DNA from: an uncultured Alphaproteobacteria bacterium
GTDB taxonomy: Bacteria; Pseudomonadota; Alphaproteobacteria; Micavibrionales; Micavibrionaceae
Reading direction: 5' to 3'
Assembly (NCBI GenBank): GCA_937934135.1
Contig: CALHAW010000023.1
Span: 1-64,000 of the forward strand
Length of the DNA stretch: 64,000 nt
In this document: piece after piece, positions 1 to 9,045 of the stretch
Position numbering within the stretch: position 1 is the stretch's first letter
How the letters are laid out: each line of letters starts with the position of its first letter
Notes under the pieces: generated by a model
What the model was told of the DNA's origin: nothing
Databases searched by the model: none
The model's input: the letters and a program-made list of their open reading frames with translations, nothing else
Made by a program: the position numbers and the translations under genes

Positions 1-74
1 ATGTCTTTCGCGTCAGGTGGCTTTAACGCGATGACGTTTGGGTTGCTATGATCTGCCATGCATGATGCCCTCAT
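1..74 (-). CDS. Partial ORF running off the left edge (MRASCMADHSNPNVIALKPPDAKD...); possible next gene of the element operon
   Basis: ATG at 74-72 (minus) overlaps the TGA of the 71-298 ORF (ATGA overlap); open to the window edge; too short to identify. Confidence 0.35.
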   Translation of the reverse strand, partial: MRASCMADHSNPNVIALKPPDAKD

Positions 75-298
75 GCATTCTTATTGCTCGTCTTATGACG
101 CTCAATATTTTTGAGTTTAATAATACCGTCAACCCATTGCAGGGCGCGACCGACACTGCGCACTTCTTTAATCAGCTCCTCTCGCAATTCAGATAGTTTG
201 CTATCATCCAGCGTTTTTAATTGTCCTACAGGCGTATGTTGCACCCACTTGAAAACAGCCTCACCAGCGTCGATATGGTCATCTATTGATTTGTTCAT
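71..298 (-). CDS. Small hypothetical protein (75 aa) of the integrative element
   Basis: Intact ORF behind a leader closely similar to the one upstream of the 3476-3661 gene. Confidence 0.6.
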   Translation of the reverse strand: MNKSIDDHIDAGEAVFKWVQHTPVGQLKTLDDSKLSELREELIKEVRSVGRALQWVDGIIKLKNIERHKTSNKNA

Positions 299-375
299 TT
301 ATCCTTTTCCTTATTAGAGTTTGTTGTCCCTAATAAGCAGGTACAGTTTTGGCCTCAGAAACGACGACGGCATCT
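299..375 (-). promoter_or_regulatory. Conserved promoter/leader block, copy A, with CTTATTAG-N12-CTAATAAG inverted repeat
   Basis: Minus strand CGTCGTCGTTTCTGAGGCCAAAACTGTACCTGCTTATTAGGGACAACAAACTCTAATAAGGA aligns to copy B at 3662-3730. Confidence 0.6.
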
Positions 376-401
376 GCAAAAAAAATCAATTATTTTTCAA
401 A

Positions 402-974
402 TCATTCTCTAAGCCCCAGTTTTTCTAGATATTCGCGCAATCTTTTTGCTCTGCTCGATAACGTCGTGCGGGGAATTCCTGTAGAATGAGATGCCTCAGT
501 GATGCTTTGATACCTCAATAGCTCATAGGTGCTACGAATATCTTCAGGCATCTCGGCAAGCACCTTACTCATATCCATATTATACTCTGCCATCAGATAA
601 GAATTTGAAGCAAAGCTATCTCCCCAGAGGGCTTGTTCACTGGCAATACTATCCAGCAACTCCATAGAACTTTCCTCATCACCGATAATCGTGGAAAGTG
701 ACAGCTCCTTTTGACCAGTCCAGCGCTTTTGAGTTTCAGCCTCTGCAATGAGATTAATTGCATGGTTGTTAACCACGGATTTAATAAAGCTTCGACGATC
801 ACCTTTGCTTTCATCAAAACTGGGCCATGCATGGAGATAAGCCAGCATCAATTCTTGTTGGAGATCTTCAAAATCACCTGCCGTAAAGAACGGTGATTTT
901 GTGAGTGTTCTGGCTTTATAACCAATAAAAAAAGCGGCGTAGGAATCTACGCCGCCGTAACGATTGTTCGACAT
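402..974 (-). CDS. Sigma-70-family (ECF-like) sigma factor / HTH regulator carried by the element
   Basis: 190 aa; region-2-like DFEDLQQELMLAYLHAWPSFDESKGDRRSFIKSVVNNHAINLI and C-terminal HTH SITEASHSTGIPRTTLSSRAKRLREYL. Confidence 0.6.
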   Translation of the reverse strand: MSNNRYGGVDSYAAFFIGYKARTLTKSPFFTAGDFEDLQQELMLAYLHAWPSFDESKGDRRSFIKSVVNNHAINLIAEAETQKRWTGQKELSLSTIIGDEESSMELLDSIASEQALWGDSFASNSYLMAEYNMDMSKVLAEMPEDIRSTYELLRYQSITEASHSTGIPRTTLSSRAKRLREYLEKLGLRE

Positions 975-1168
975 TTTTCTTTCCTCTTTTGTTCAGCGGA
1001 GAAAAGTCTCCGCAGAGGAAAGAATGCAAAATCTGAGTATTATTTCAGCCGCTTACAGGGGAAAATGGGGGCGCACAAATACGCACGTACTCAAAAACCC
1101 CAGCCAACAGGCATCTACAACCGTTGCTAGAACGATATTTTTTAAGCGTCTGGAAAGTGGTCATACAA

Positions 1169-1193
1169 AGGAATGATATAAAACGTCATTCCT
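1169..1193. repeat. Perfect inverted repeat AGGAATGA-N9-TCATTCCT
   Basis: 8-bp arms, 9-nt spacer, in the gap between the sigma-like gene and the ParB/HTH-like gene. Confidence 0.6.
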
Positions 1194-1224
1194 ATGATGT
1201 TTTGGGTGATTCTTTACTTGGTTA

Positions 1225-1629
1225 TCAAAAACCAAATAGTTGTTCTTGCTCACTCCATAGAGCAGGAAAGCTTTTTTCAACTGAAGACAAACCAAATCCA
1301 TCAGGTTGATTTCCATCGAGAATAGATTGAATGACCTTTGGAGACAGACGCATTAAGCGCATAACGCGCAACACGTATGATCGGTTAATATTCTCATTAT
1401 CGCTGATTGCTTGAGCGTTTTTATAATGGCCAGTTTCAATTAATTTGTGCCATCTATAAGCACGCCCCAGCGCCTTGAGCAGTTTATCGTCTTTACGAAT
1501 ATGACGATCCAATCTTTGTAAATCTTGGCCAACAGGACCAACCACGACTTTCTTTCCACCCCATTTTCTTAAATTTATCGGCACGTGAACAATAATTTTT
1601 TGCTCAGATTTATCTTGGCTTAAAGCCAT
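1225..1629 (-). CDS. ParB/KorB-like HTH protein associated with the recombinase
   Basis: HTH-like segment AQAISDNENINRSYVLRVMRLMRLSPKVIQSILDG; ATG 1629 with SD-like AAAGGAG, 1 nt after the recombinase stop. Confidence 0.55.
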   Translation of the reverse strand: MALSQDKSEQKIIVHVPINLRKWGGKKVVVGPVGQDLQRLDRHIRKDDKLLKALGRAYRWHKLIETGHYKNAQAISDNENINRSYVLRVMRLMRLSPKVIQSILDGNQPDGFGLSSVEKSFPALWSEQEQLFGF

Positions 1630-1630
1630 A

Positions 1631-2983
1631 TTATGCGCTCCTTTCATTCATATTTTTATTGATGGTTTGTTGTAGATCGTGAATGATGTTCTCTAACCCG
1701 CTGGCGCGATATTCAATATCAACACCTTGCGATTTCACGACCACTCTCTCAATTAATAAATGCGCAATACGTTTTTGCTCTGCTGGAAAAAGATGATCCC
1801 AAAATGAGCCAAGCTTTTGTAGAGCGTCATGCATTTCATGTTCTTGAAAATTCTTATCGTGTTCGCGCATGGACCGCCAAACCTCGACCAATATTTTGGG
1901 GGAGGCAAAAATAGCTTTGAGCTGGCTTTTGATTAATTCTTCAATCTCTCCTGCAGGGATTCTGCTAACAGGGCATTCTCCGCAAGTATGTTGGCGGTAA
2001 GAATTGGTGATGTAATAACGATATTGTTTGTTTTTCTTCTTTGTATAAGTAGGAGACATGGCTCCTTCGCAACCACCGCAAACAATAATGCCTTTAAGTA
2101 GAGCATCTGATTTTGCTGTATAGGTTCGCTTGCGTTTAGAACCGGCATTTTCCGCAAAAATATCTTGCGCTTGGTCAAACAAATTCTGGTCTATTAAAGC
2201 TTGATGCTGACCAGGGTAATGCTTTCCTTTGTGATGTACTTCCGCAAGATATAGACGGTTCTTTAAAATGGTGCGCAGAGCTTGCAAGCTAAAGACTTTT
2301 CCGCCTTGCTTATTGCCTGTCTGACTTACATATGATTTTGTGCGATAGCCTTGATTATTTAATTCCTTAGCCAGCATTGCGATAGATCCCAGCGCAATAA
2401 ACCGCTCATAAATATGCTTAACTTGTTTTGCTTCAGCGGGGTTCGTGAGCAATTTGCGCTCAATCACATCATAGCCTAGCGGTGGCGGCCCACCCATCCA
2501 CATACCTTTTTTCTTGGATGCTGCAAACTTATCGCGAATGCGCTCGCCTGTGACCTCGCGTTCAAATTGGGCAAAGCTCAACAAAATATTGAGCGTTAAT
2601 CTCCCCATGGAATCCTTGGTGTTAAAATGCTGGGTCACAGACACAAAGCTGGTGTCATGTTTATCAAATACTTCCACCATCTTCGCAAAATCTGCCAGCG
2701 AGCGTGATAAGCGGTCAATTTTGTAAACCACTACAATGTCTATGCGTCCTGCCTCGATATCTCGCAGCAATTTTTTTAAAGCTGGGCGTTCCATATTTCC
2801 ACCCGAAAAACCACCGTCGTTATATTGCTCTGGTATGATGCGCCAACCTTCATGGCGCATGGCTTCGATGTATTTTTCACCTGCCTCGCGCTGTGCATCC
2901 AGCGTATTGTAATCCATATCCAGACCTTCTTCGGTGGATTTACGCGTATACACAGCGCAACGTAAAATCTTCTTTTCTGCCAT
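1631..2983 (-). CDS. Large serine recombinase (resolvase/invertase N-terminus, recombinase domain, zinc ribbon)
   Basis: AVYTRKSTEEG catalytic Ser; VVVYKIDRLSRSLADF; SFAQFEREVTGERIRDKFAASKKKGMWMGGPPPLGYD; CGGC...CGECP zinc ribbon. Confidence 0.93.
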   Translation of the reverse strand: MAEKKILRCAVYTRKSTEEGLDMDYNTLDAQREAGEKYIEAMRHEGWRIIPEQYNDGGFSGGNMERPALKKLLRDIEAGRIDIVVVYKIDRLSRSLADFAKMVEVFDKHDTSFVSVTQHFNTKDSMGRLTLNILLSFAQFEREVTGERIRDKFAASKKKGMWMGGPPPLGYDVIERKLLTNPAEAKQVKHIYERFIALGSIAMLAKELNNQGYRTKSYVSQTGNKQGGKVFSLQALRTILKNRLYLAEVHHKGKHYPGQHQALIDQNLFDQAQDIFAENAGSKRKRTYTAKSDALLKGIIVCGGCEGAMSPTYTKKKNKQYRYYITNSYRQHTCGECPVSRIPAGEIEELIKSQLKAIFASPKILVEVWRSMREHDKNFQEHEMHDALQKLGSFWDHLFPAEQKRIAHLLIERVVVKSQGVDIEYRASGLENIIHDLQQTINKNMNERSA

Positions 2984-3447
2984 TATTTGCGCCCCCTTGA
3001 TTTATGATATGGGCGGGTGGCTTTATTTTTAAGCAGACCAAAGAAGGCGTTGCCGTTCCAGCGCGTTCCGGTAATGGCAAAAGCCGCACCAGAAAGGCTT
3101 TTATATTTTGTTCCTTGGTACTCGTAACCATCTTCTAAAACCGTAACGTGATGCTCCACGCCTTTGACCTCGCGAATAAGATGTGTGCCAATGGCAAGTC
3201 GTGTGTTGTCGTATTTTCGTTCGTTCAAGGATTTGCTTTCAGCCAGCGCCTCCAGCCGATCAATGGTCTTTTTGGTGAGGCCTCCATAAGCCAATTCTTG
3301 CACACGGTAGATCAGCTCATTAACCAGATATTTTTTATTCGATTTTGTTTTTGGTGGCGTATCAAAATAGCGTGGCCATTCTTTGAGGAGCTCTTTAACG
3401 CTCATTTCCTCAAGGCTCGTATATTCTTGTAGTATGTTAATTTCCAT
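2983..3447 (-). CDS. DUF2924-like protein
   Basis: Position directly upstream of and overlapping the recombinase; C-terminal KGVEHHVTVLEDGYEYQGTKYKSLSGAAFAITGTRWNGNAFFGL. Confidence 0.8.
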   Translation of the reverse strand: MEINILQEYTSLEEMSVKELLKEWPRYFDTPPKTKSNKKYLVNELIYRVQELAYGGLTKKTIDRLEALAESKSLNERKYDNTRLAIGTHLIREVKGVEHHVTVLEDGYEYQGTKYKSLSGAAFAITGTRWNGNAFFGLLKNKATRPYHKSRGRK

Positions 3448-3475
3448 CTCATATCCTCTTTTTTAACGGTTCTTT

Positions 3476-3661
3476 TTAAGAGCTTTTTTGCTCATCGCAT
3501 GAATGCTTCGAAGAGGCGTGAAGTCCAGCGGAACTTCTCTCAATACGTTGCTTTTGCTGGCTATTTTTAAATCGGGAGAAACCTCGGGCTAGAATGCTGG
3601 CGATTTCAGCCATGCGCTCTTTGCTTGTCATTTCAGATGGGTTTTTCGTACTTGTACGCAT
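3476..3661 (-). CDS. Small conserved element protein (MRTSTKNPSEMTSKERMAEIASILARGFSRF...)
   Basis: ORF trimmed to ATG 3661, which follows the conserved leader block and an AAGGAGA Shine-Dalgarno. Confidence 0.6.
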   Translation of the reverse strand: MRTSTKNPSEMTSKERMAEIASILARGFSRFKNSQQKQRIERSSAGLHASSKHSCDEQKSS

Positions 3662-3730
3662 AATTTTCTCCTTATTAATTGTTCCTAATAAGGCTGGTAC
3701 AGGATTGGCTTGAAAAACGACGACGAGATC
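3662..3730 (-). promoter_or_regulatory. Conserved promoter/leader block, copy B, with CTTATTA...TAATAAG inverted repeat
   Basis: Minus strand CGTCGTCGTTTTTCAAGCCAATCCTGTACCAGCCTTATTAGGAACAATTAATAAGGAGA matches copy A. Confidence 0.6.
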
Positions 3731-3964
3731 ACAAAATTTTTTGATTAGTTCGAAAAGCGGTATGAAGCCAACCATTTATAGGATGCGAAATTAGATTTTC
3801 AGAAATCGTTATAAAACAAGGTGTTATCTTGAGTACGAAAAAATCGTTTAGTGCTCAAAAGCGTGAGAGAATGTGAGAATTGAGAGGAAATTTAATGATT
3901 TTTACGCTCTAACAGTACTCAAAGAATAGTGCTAAACCGCCTAAACACTGGGGGATTTAGGCAT

Positions 3965-3989
3965 AAAAAAACACCCATAAAGGGCGTTT
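3965..3989 (-). terminator. Rho-independent terminator downstream of tRNA-Tyr
   Basis: Minus strand AAACGCCCTTTATGGGTGTTTTTT: stem plus T-run. Confidence 0.8.
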
Positions 3990-4000
3990 GTAAATTTAAA

Positions 4001-4086
4001 TGGTGGAGGGAGCAGGATTTGAACCTGCGTACGCTTGCGCGGGCGGAGTTACAGTCCGCTGCCATTAACCACTCGACCATCCCTCC
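4001..4086 (-). tRNA. tRNA-Tyr (GTA anticodon), CCA encoded
   Basis: Reverse complement GGAGGGATGGTCGAGTGGTTAATGGCAGCGGACTGTAACTCCGCCCGCGCAAGCGTACGCAGGTTCAAATCCTGCTCCCTCCACCA; class II variable arm; acceptor GGAGGGA/TCCCTCC. Confidence 0.97.
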
Positions 4087-4181
4087 ACTTTTAAAAAAGA
4101 ATGTGCGTTTAAATATGATTAAAGCGTTGCTATAAAAAAAGCTTTTTACCCTTCCTGTCAAGGGTGCTATGACCTTAAACC

Positions 4182-5009
4182 ATGAATAATAATAGAAAAT
4201 CACATAATCGGGGCCAAAAAAGGCAAGATACGCGCTCTCATCGTGCTAAAAATGAGCCTAAATCTCGTTTGAAGATAGATATTTTTGGCATGCATGCGGT
4301 GGCGCAAGCGTGGGTGAACCCCAAACGCCATATTCACGCACTCTATATTACCGATAAAGCAATGGATGGCTTTGATGAAGCCTTAAAAACTGCACTGGAT
4401 CTGGGATTAAAACGCCCAGACCCGACCATGATTGAAAAAACTGCGCTGGATCAATCCTTATCGCAAGGCAGTGTTCATCAGGGGATTGGTCTAACTTGTC
4501 AGGCGCTGGAAGAAACAGATATTGGCGATATTATCCGCATGGAGGCCACAAAGGACCCAGGGGAGCGCTCTGTACTTATTATGCTTGATCAGGTGACGGA
4601 CCCGCATAATGTAGGCGCAATTATCCGTTCCGCCAGTGCGTTTGGAGCAGGCGGCATGATCATGCAAAGCAAACATGCACCCGAATTACGTGGTGTGTTG
4701 GCGAAGACCGCGTGCGGCGGGGTTGAGCATTTGCCCGTGGCCTATGAAACGAACCTTAATCGCTCTATTGAAACCTTTCAGGAGGCTGGATATTTTGTGA
4801 TTGGCCTGTGTGAGCATACCGAAGAAAGCGTGTCTAAATTAAGTGAGTACCCCAAGCTGGTTTTGGTGTTGGGCGCGGAAGGGGATGGCCTACGCCGTAT
4901 GATACGTGAGCATTGCGACCTTTTGGTACGCCTACCAACTGCCCCACCGATTGCCAGCCTTAATGTATCAAATGCAGCGGCGGTTGCACTGTTTGCGGCA
5001 CTGGCTTAA
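4182..5009 (+). CDS. rlmB: 23S rRNA (guanosine-2'-O-)-methyltransferase, TrmH/SpoU family
   Basis: DPHNVGAIIRSASAFGAGGMI; LVLGAEGDGLRRMIREHCD; LNVSNAAAVALF SpoU motifs. Confidence 0.9.
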   Translation: MNNNRKSHNRGQKRQDTRSHRAKNEPKSRLKIDIFGMHAVAQAWVNPKRHIHALYITDKAMDGFDEALKTALDLGLKRPDPTMIEKTALDQSLSQGSVHQGIGLTCQALEETDIGDIIRMEATKDPGERSVLIMLDQVTDPHNVGAIIRSASAFGAGGMIMQSKHAPELRGVLAKTACGGVEHLPVAYETNLNRSIETFQEAGYFVIGLCEHTEESVSKLSEYPKLVLVLGAEGDGLRRMIREHCDLLVRLPTAPPIASLNVSNAAAVALFAALA

Positions 5010-5018
5010 AACAATCCC

Positions 5019-7790
5019 ATGACACAAAAAGATGAAATCTACTTGATTGATGGCTCTGGCTATATTTTTCGGGCCTATTACGCGATGGCCTATAGCGGCG
5101 GCAGTTCAATGACTAACCCTGAAGGTGTGCCGATTGGCGCGGTTTATGGCTTTACCAACATGTTGCTTAAGCTTATTAACGAGCATTCTCACGCCGCCAT
5201 TGCTGTGATTTTTGATGCGGGGCGCGATACATTTCGTAATGATATTTACGAAGACTATAAAGCCAACCGTGATGAAACGCCCGAAGATTTGATCCCACAA
5301 TTCCCTATTGTGCGTGAAGCTACTGAAGCGCTGGGCTTACCTGCGGTTGAACTGGCAGGATATGAAGCTGATGATCTGATTGCGACCTATGCCAAGCAAG
5401 CGAGTGCGCAAGGGTTAAAGGTGCGTATTGTGTCTTCTGATAAAGATTTGATGCAGTTAGTCGATGATAATATTCATATGTTTGATCCGATGAAAAACAA
5501 GCGGATTGATGCGAAGGGCGTGGAAGAAAAATTTGGTGTCACGCCCGATAAAGTCATTGATGTGCAAGCACTGGCGGGGGATAGCGCGGATAACGTACCA
5601 GGTGTTCCAGGGATTGGTATTAAAACAGCGGCGCTTTTAATTAATGAATATGGTGATCTTGAAACACTTCTTAACCGTGCCGGTGAAATTAAACAAAATA
5701 AACGCCGTGAAAAATTAATTGAGAATGCAGAGCTTGCCCGTATTTCTTATCAGCTTGTAACGCTGGCGACGGATGCGCCTGTTCCTGTGCCGTTAGAAAC
5801 TTTTATTAAACACGACCCTGATTTACCAAACTTAAAGGCGTTTTTGGAAAAGCAGGGGTTTAAATCATTATTGGCCCGTATGGGTGGTAAAATATCAAAT
5901 GATGTGCCTGCTGTTCCCGCGTCCACACCCGCGGAAGACACAACGCCGCCTATTAAAGACAATAAATATACCCTGATCACGGATATCAATACGCTGCAAA
6001 CATGGATTAATGCGGCCTATAAAACGGGTATATTGGCCATTGATACAGAAACAACAAGTCTAACGCCTGCTATTGCCACGCTGGTGGGTGTTTCTATTTG
6101 CTCAACCATTGGGAAGGCGGCCTATATTCCGCTTGCTCATGTTCCTGAAGAAGTAGATCTTTTGGGTGAAAGCAAGGGTGACCTAACGCAGATTGACTTT
6201 GATGAAGCAATGGCGGCGCTTAAACCTATTTTGGAAGATGCCTCTATTTTAAAAATTGGGCAGAATATAAAATATGATTGGCAGATGTTTGCCAAGCACG
6301 GCATTCACATGACGCCATGTGATGACACAATGCTAATTTCTTATACCGTTGATGGCACCAGCCATTCAAATTCAATGGATGGTTTATCAGACTTATATTT
6401 AGATCATAAATCAATTAAATATGCCGATGTGGCGGGTAAAGGCAAAAACCAAGTTACCTTTGATAAGGTAGATTTAGATAAGGCACTGGATTATGCCGCC
6501 GAAGATGCGGATGTTACCCATCGGTTGCACCATATGTTTAAGCCGCGCGTTGCGCACGAAAAAATGGCGTGTGTCTATGAAGATATTGAACGCCCGCTTA
6601 TCCCTGTGATTGGACAGATGGAATTACACGGTATTAAGGTTGACCCAATTATTTTAAAAAAAATGAGCGCTGATTTTGAAGGGAAAATTAAAACCCTTGA
6701 AAAAGAAATTCAAACTGAAGCGGGAACAGAGTTTAATGTAGGCTCTCCCAAACAAATTGGAGAGATTTTATTTGATCAAATGGGTCTTGAAGGTGGTAAA
6801 AAAACCAAAACAGGGCAATGGTCTACGGATGTGGGGACGTTGGAAAAGCTTTCTGTACAAGGGCACGAAATTGTTACTAATATTTTGGAATGGCGCGGCC
6901 TGTCAAAATTAAAATCAACTTATACAGACGCTCTACAGGAACAAATTAACCCTGAAACGGGGCGCGTACATACTTCATTTAGCATGGCGGGAACATCGAC
7001 AGGGCGGCTGGCCTCTAGTGATCCGAATCTACAAAATATTCCCATCCGTACGGAAGAAGGGCGTAAGATACGTACTGCTTTTATTGCCGAAGAAGGACAT
7101 ACTTTGTTGGCGGTTGATTATTCCCAAGTGGAATTGCGACTATGCGCGGAAATGGCCAATGTGCAGGCCTTAAAACAAGCCTTTAAGGATGATGTAGACA
7201 TTCATGCACTTACGGCCTCCCAAGTTTTTGGCGTGCCGCTGGATCAAGTAGATGGTGATCTACGCCGTCAGGCAAAGGCCGTTAATTTTGGAATTATCTA
7301 TGGCATTTCTGGTTGGGGTCTGGCCAAACAATTAGATTGTGATCCAGGTGAAGCACATACATTCATCCGTAAATATCTTGATACCTTCCACGAAATTGAA
7401 ACCTTTATGGAAGAACAAAAAGAATTTGCGCGTAAACATGAATATGTTCAAACGCTGTTTGGTCGTAAATGTTTTACGCCAAATATCAACGCGAAAATGC
7501 AGAATGTTAAAATGGGCGCAGAGCGCGCCGCGATTAATGCCCCCCTTCAAGGGACCGCCGCAGACATCATGAAAATGGCCATGATCAAAATGCCGGGCGC
7601 GTTAAAGGGTGCAAATTTAAATGCCAAAATGCTGCTTCAGGTGCATGATGAATTAATATTCGAAGTGCCGAACAGCGAGCTTGAAGAAACCTCATCTTTG
7701 GTAAAATCTATCATGGAAAATGTAGTCAGCCTTGATGTGCCGTTAATAGCCGAAGCAGGCTATGGCCAAAGCTGGGCCGAGGCGCATTGA
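5019..7790 (+). CDS. polA: DNA polymerase I
   Basis: 923 aa; 5'-nuclease, 3'-5' exonuclease (LAIDTETTSL) and polymerase motifs (LLAVDYSQVELRL, RRQAKAVNFGIIYG, LLQVHDELIFEVP). Confidence 0.97.
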   Translation: MTQKDEIYLIDGSGYIFRAYYAMAYSGGSSMTNPEGVPIGAVYGFTNMLLKLINEHSHAAIAVIFDAGRDTFRNDIYEDYKANRDETPEDLIPQFPIVREATEALGLPAVELAGYEADDLIATYAKQASAQGLKVRIVSSDKDLMQLVDDNIHMFDPMKNKRIDAKGVEEKFGVTPDKVIDVQALAGDSADNVPGVPGIGIKTAALLINEYGDLETLLNRAGEIKQNKRREKLIENAELARISYQLVTLATDAPVPVPLETFIKHDPDLPNLKAFLEKQGFKSLLARMGGKISNDVPAVPASTPAEDTTPPIKDNKYTLITDINTLQTWINAAYKTGILAIDTETTSLTPAIATLVGVSICSTIGKAAYIPLAHVPEEVDLLGESKGDLTQIDFDEAMAALKPILEDASILKIGQNIKYDWQMFAKHGIHMTPCDDTMLISYTVDGTSHSNSMDGLSDLYLDHKSIKYADVAGKGKNQVTFDKVDLDKALDYAAEDADVTHRLHHMFKPRVAHEKMACVYEDIERPLIPVIGQMELHGIKVDPIILKKMSADFEGKIKTLEKEIQTEAGTEFNVGSPKQIGEILFDQMGLEGGKKTKTGQWSTDVGTLEKLSVQGHEIVTNILEWRGLSKLKSTYTDALQEQINPETGRVHTSFSMAGTSTGRLASSDPNLQNIPIRTEEGRKIRTAFIAEEGHTLLAVDYSQVELRLCAEMANVQALKQAFKDDVDIHALTASQVFGVPLDQVDGDLRRQAKAVNFGIIYGISGWGLAKQLDCDPGEAHTFIRKYLDTFHEIETFMEEQKEFARKHEYVQTLFGRKCFTPNINAKMQNVKMGAERAAINAPLQGTAADIMKMAMIKMPGALKGANLNAKMLLQVHDELIFEVPNSELEETSSLVKSIMENVVSLDVPLIAEAGYGQSWAEAH

Positions 7791-7798
7791 TTTAACAA

Positions 7799-8200
7799 TT
7801 AAGCGGCATTGAGGTCGAGTGCTTTGGGTCTGTCTTTTATTTGAATTTGCTTTGCTTGATTTGCTTGATGTAATTGCTTTGCAATGACATCCATGACATC
7901 AAATCTGGAATTAATCATATTGGTTGCTTTATAACTCCATTTTCCTGCGGCATCACATAACATAATTGTTGCGTCATATGCTGTATCGACGCTCATTTTT
8001 TTCTGCGCTTGCTTTAAAATATCTTTCTTATCTTGCCCATCTGTAAGTTTAATAACGAAGCTATGATTAAGTTTTGGATCACCCATAATCATCAGCGGAT
8101 CATGCGCGGGTGTTTTAAGTAATACATATATTTTTGCGACGATATTTAAATTAATATCATTTACGTTGGCTGCTTTAAATTTTGTTTTAAGATTGATCAT
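7799..8200 (-). CDS. Hypothetical protein (133 aa)
   Basis: Intact ORF in the polA/DUF1223 gap; no family recognised. Confidence 0.55.
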   Translation of the reverse strand: MINLKTKFKAANVNDINLNIVAKIYVLLKTPAHDPLMIMGDPKLNHSFVIKLTDGQDKKDILKQAQKKMSVDTAYDATIMLCDAAGKWSYKATNMINSRFDVMDVIAKQLHQANQAKQIQIKDRPKALDLNAA

Positions 8201-8272
8201 TACACACTCTGTTATTATTACCTGATGCAGTTCATAATAAGTTAGAAATGTGATGTCAACGGATAAAATATC

Positions 8273-8989
8273 CTAAATTTTATAATCCCCAGCGGCGATG
8301 ATTTTACCGTTTTTCTTATCCTGTGCCACAATGGCAAAACCGGCACTGCTGGAGGAAATTAAGGGAAAAACCGCCCGTTGCATAACGCCGCCCTTCCACT
8401 CTCCAAGGGGAAGAAAATGCCTGACGACGTTATAATGGGTTACAGATTTGCCACGTTTACTCACGGTGTGAGGCTTATCATAAACGGCCAGCCATAAATC
8501 GGCGGCGCTGCTCATATTAACTTGTGGCATGATGAAATCAAAAACACCGCTGCCTTTTGACTGGATTAAAATGTTTTGCACGCGCTCTGATCGGCCTTTT
8601 ACGATACTGGCGGTGACGGCGTCGCGTTCATATCCAATCTCACTCATATGACCATTAATCATCATGTGTGGGGTGAAGTGCGATTTGCGCTTAATTTGTT
8701 TGATATACTTTGTTTGACGATCCGTACAAAATTTCTTGCCGAGCATATCACCTTTCACTCCAAAATAATCAACATGACAAGACAGTGCAATGACGCCCTC
8801 TGTTTTGGCAAGGTCTTGCATATACGCATCTGCTGGTGGACAAGCGGGGCATCCTTGGGAAGAAAAAAGCTCAACCAATACAGGTGATGCTTCGGTTTGA
8901 AGCGGCGCAGAGAAATCTTGCCCAAAAATTGGCGTGGCCATAGGAAAGGAAAATAACAATATGAATAAAACAAAGATATAATTTTTCAT
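8273..8989 (-). CDS. DUF1223 secreted thioredoxin-like protein
   Basis: Signal peptide; VELFSSQGCPACPPADAYMQDLA ... HVDYFG ... TPHMMINGH. Confidence 0.85.
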   Translation of the reverse strand: MKNYIFVLFILLFSFPMATPIFGQDFSAPLQTEASPVLVELFSSQGCPACPPADAYMQDLAKTEGVIALSCHVDYFGVKGDMLGKKFCTDRQTKYIKQIKRKSHFTPHMMINGHMSEIGYERDAVTASIVKGRSERVQNILIQSKGSGVFDFIMPQVNMSSAADLWLAVYDKPHTVSKRGKSVTHYNVVRHFLPLGEWKGGVMQRAVFPLISSSSAGFAIVAQDKKNGKIIAAGDYKI

Positions 8990-9045
8990 GATCGATACTG
9001 TATAGTAATGTCTTAAAAAAGACTAGTATTGGAAAGAAAAACACC

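Noticed and set aside
8995-9045. Possible purine riboswitch upstream of gpt
   Set aside because: Only a weak 5-bp hairpin (GTCTT/AAGAC); no conserved aptamer core.
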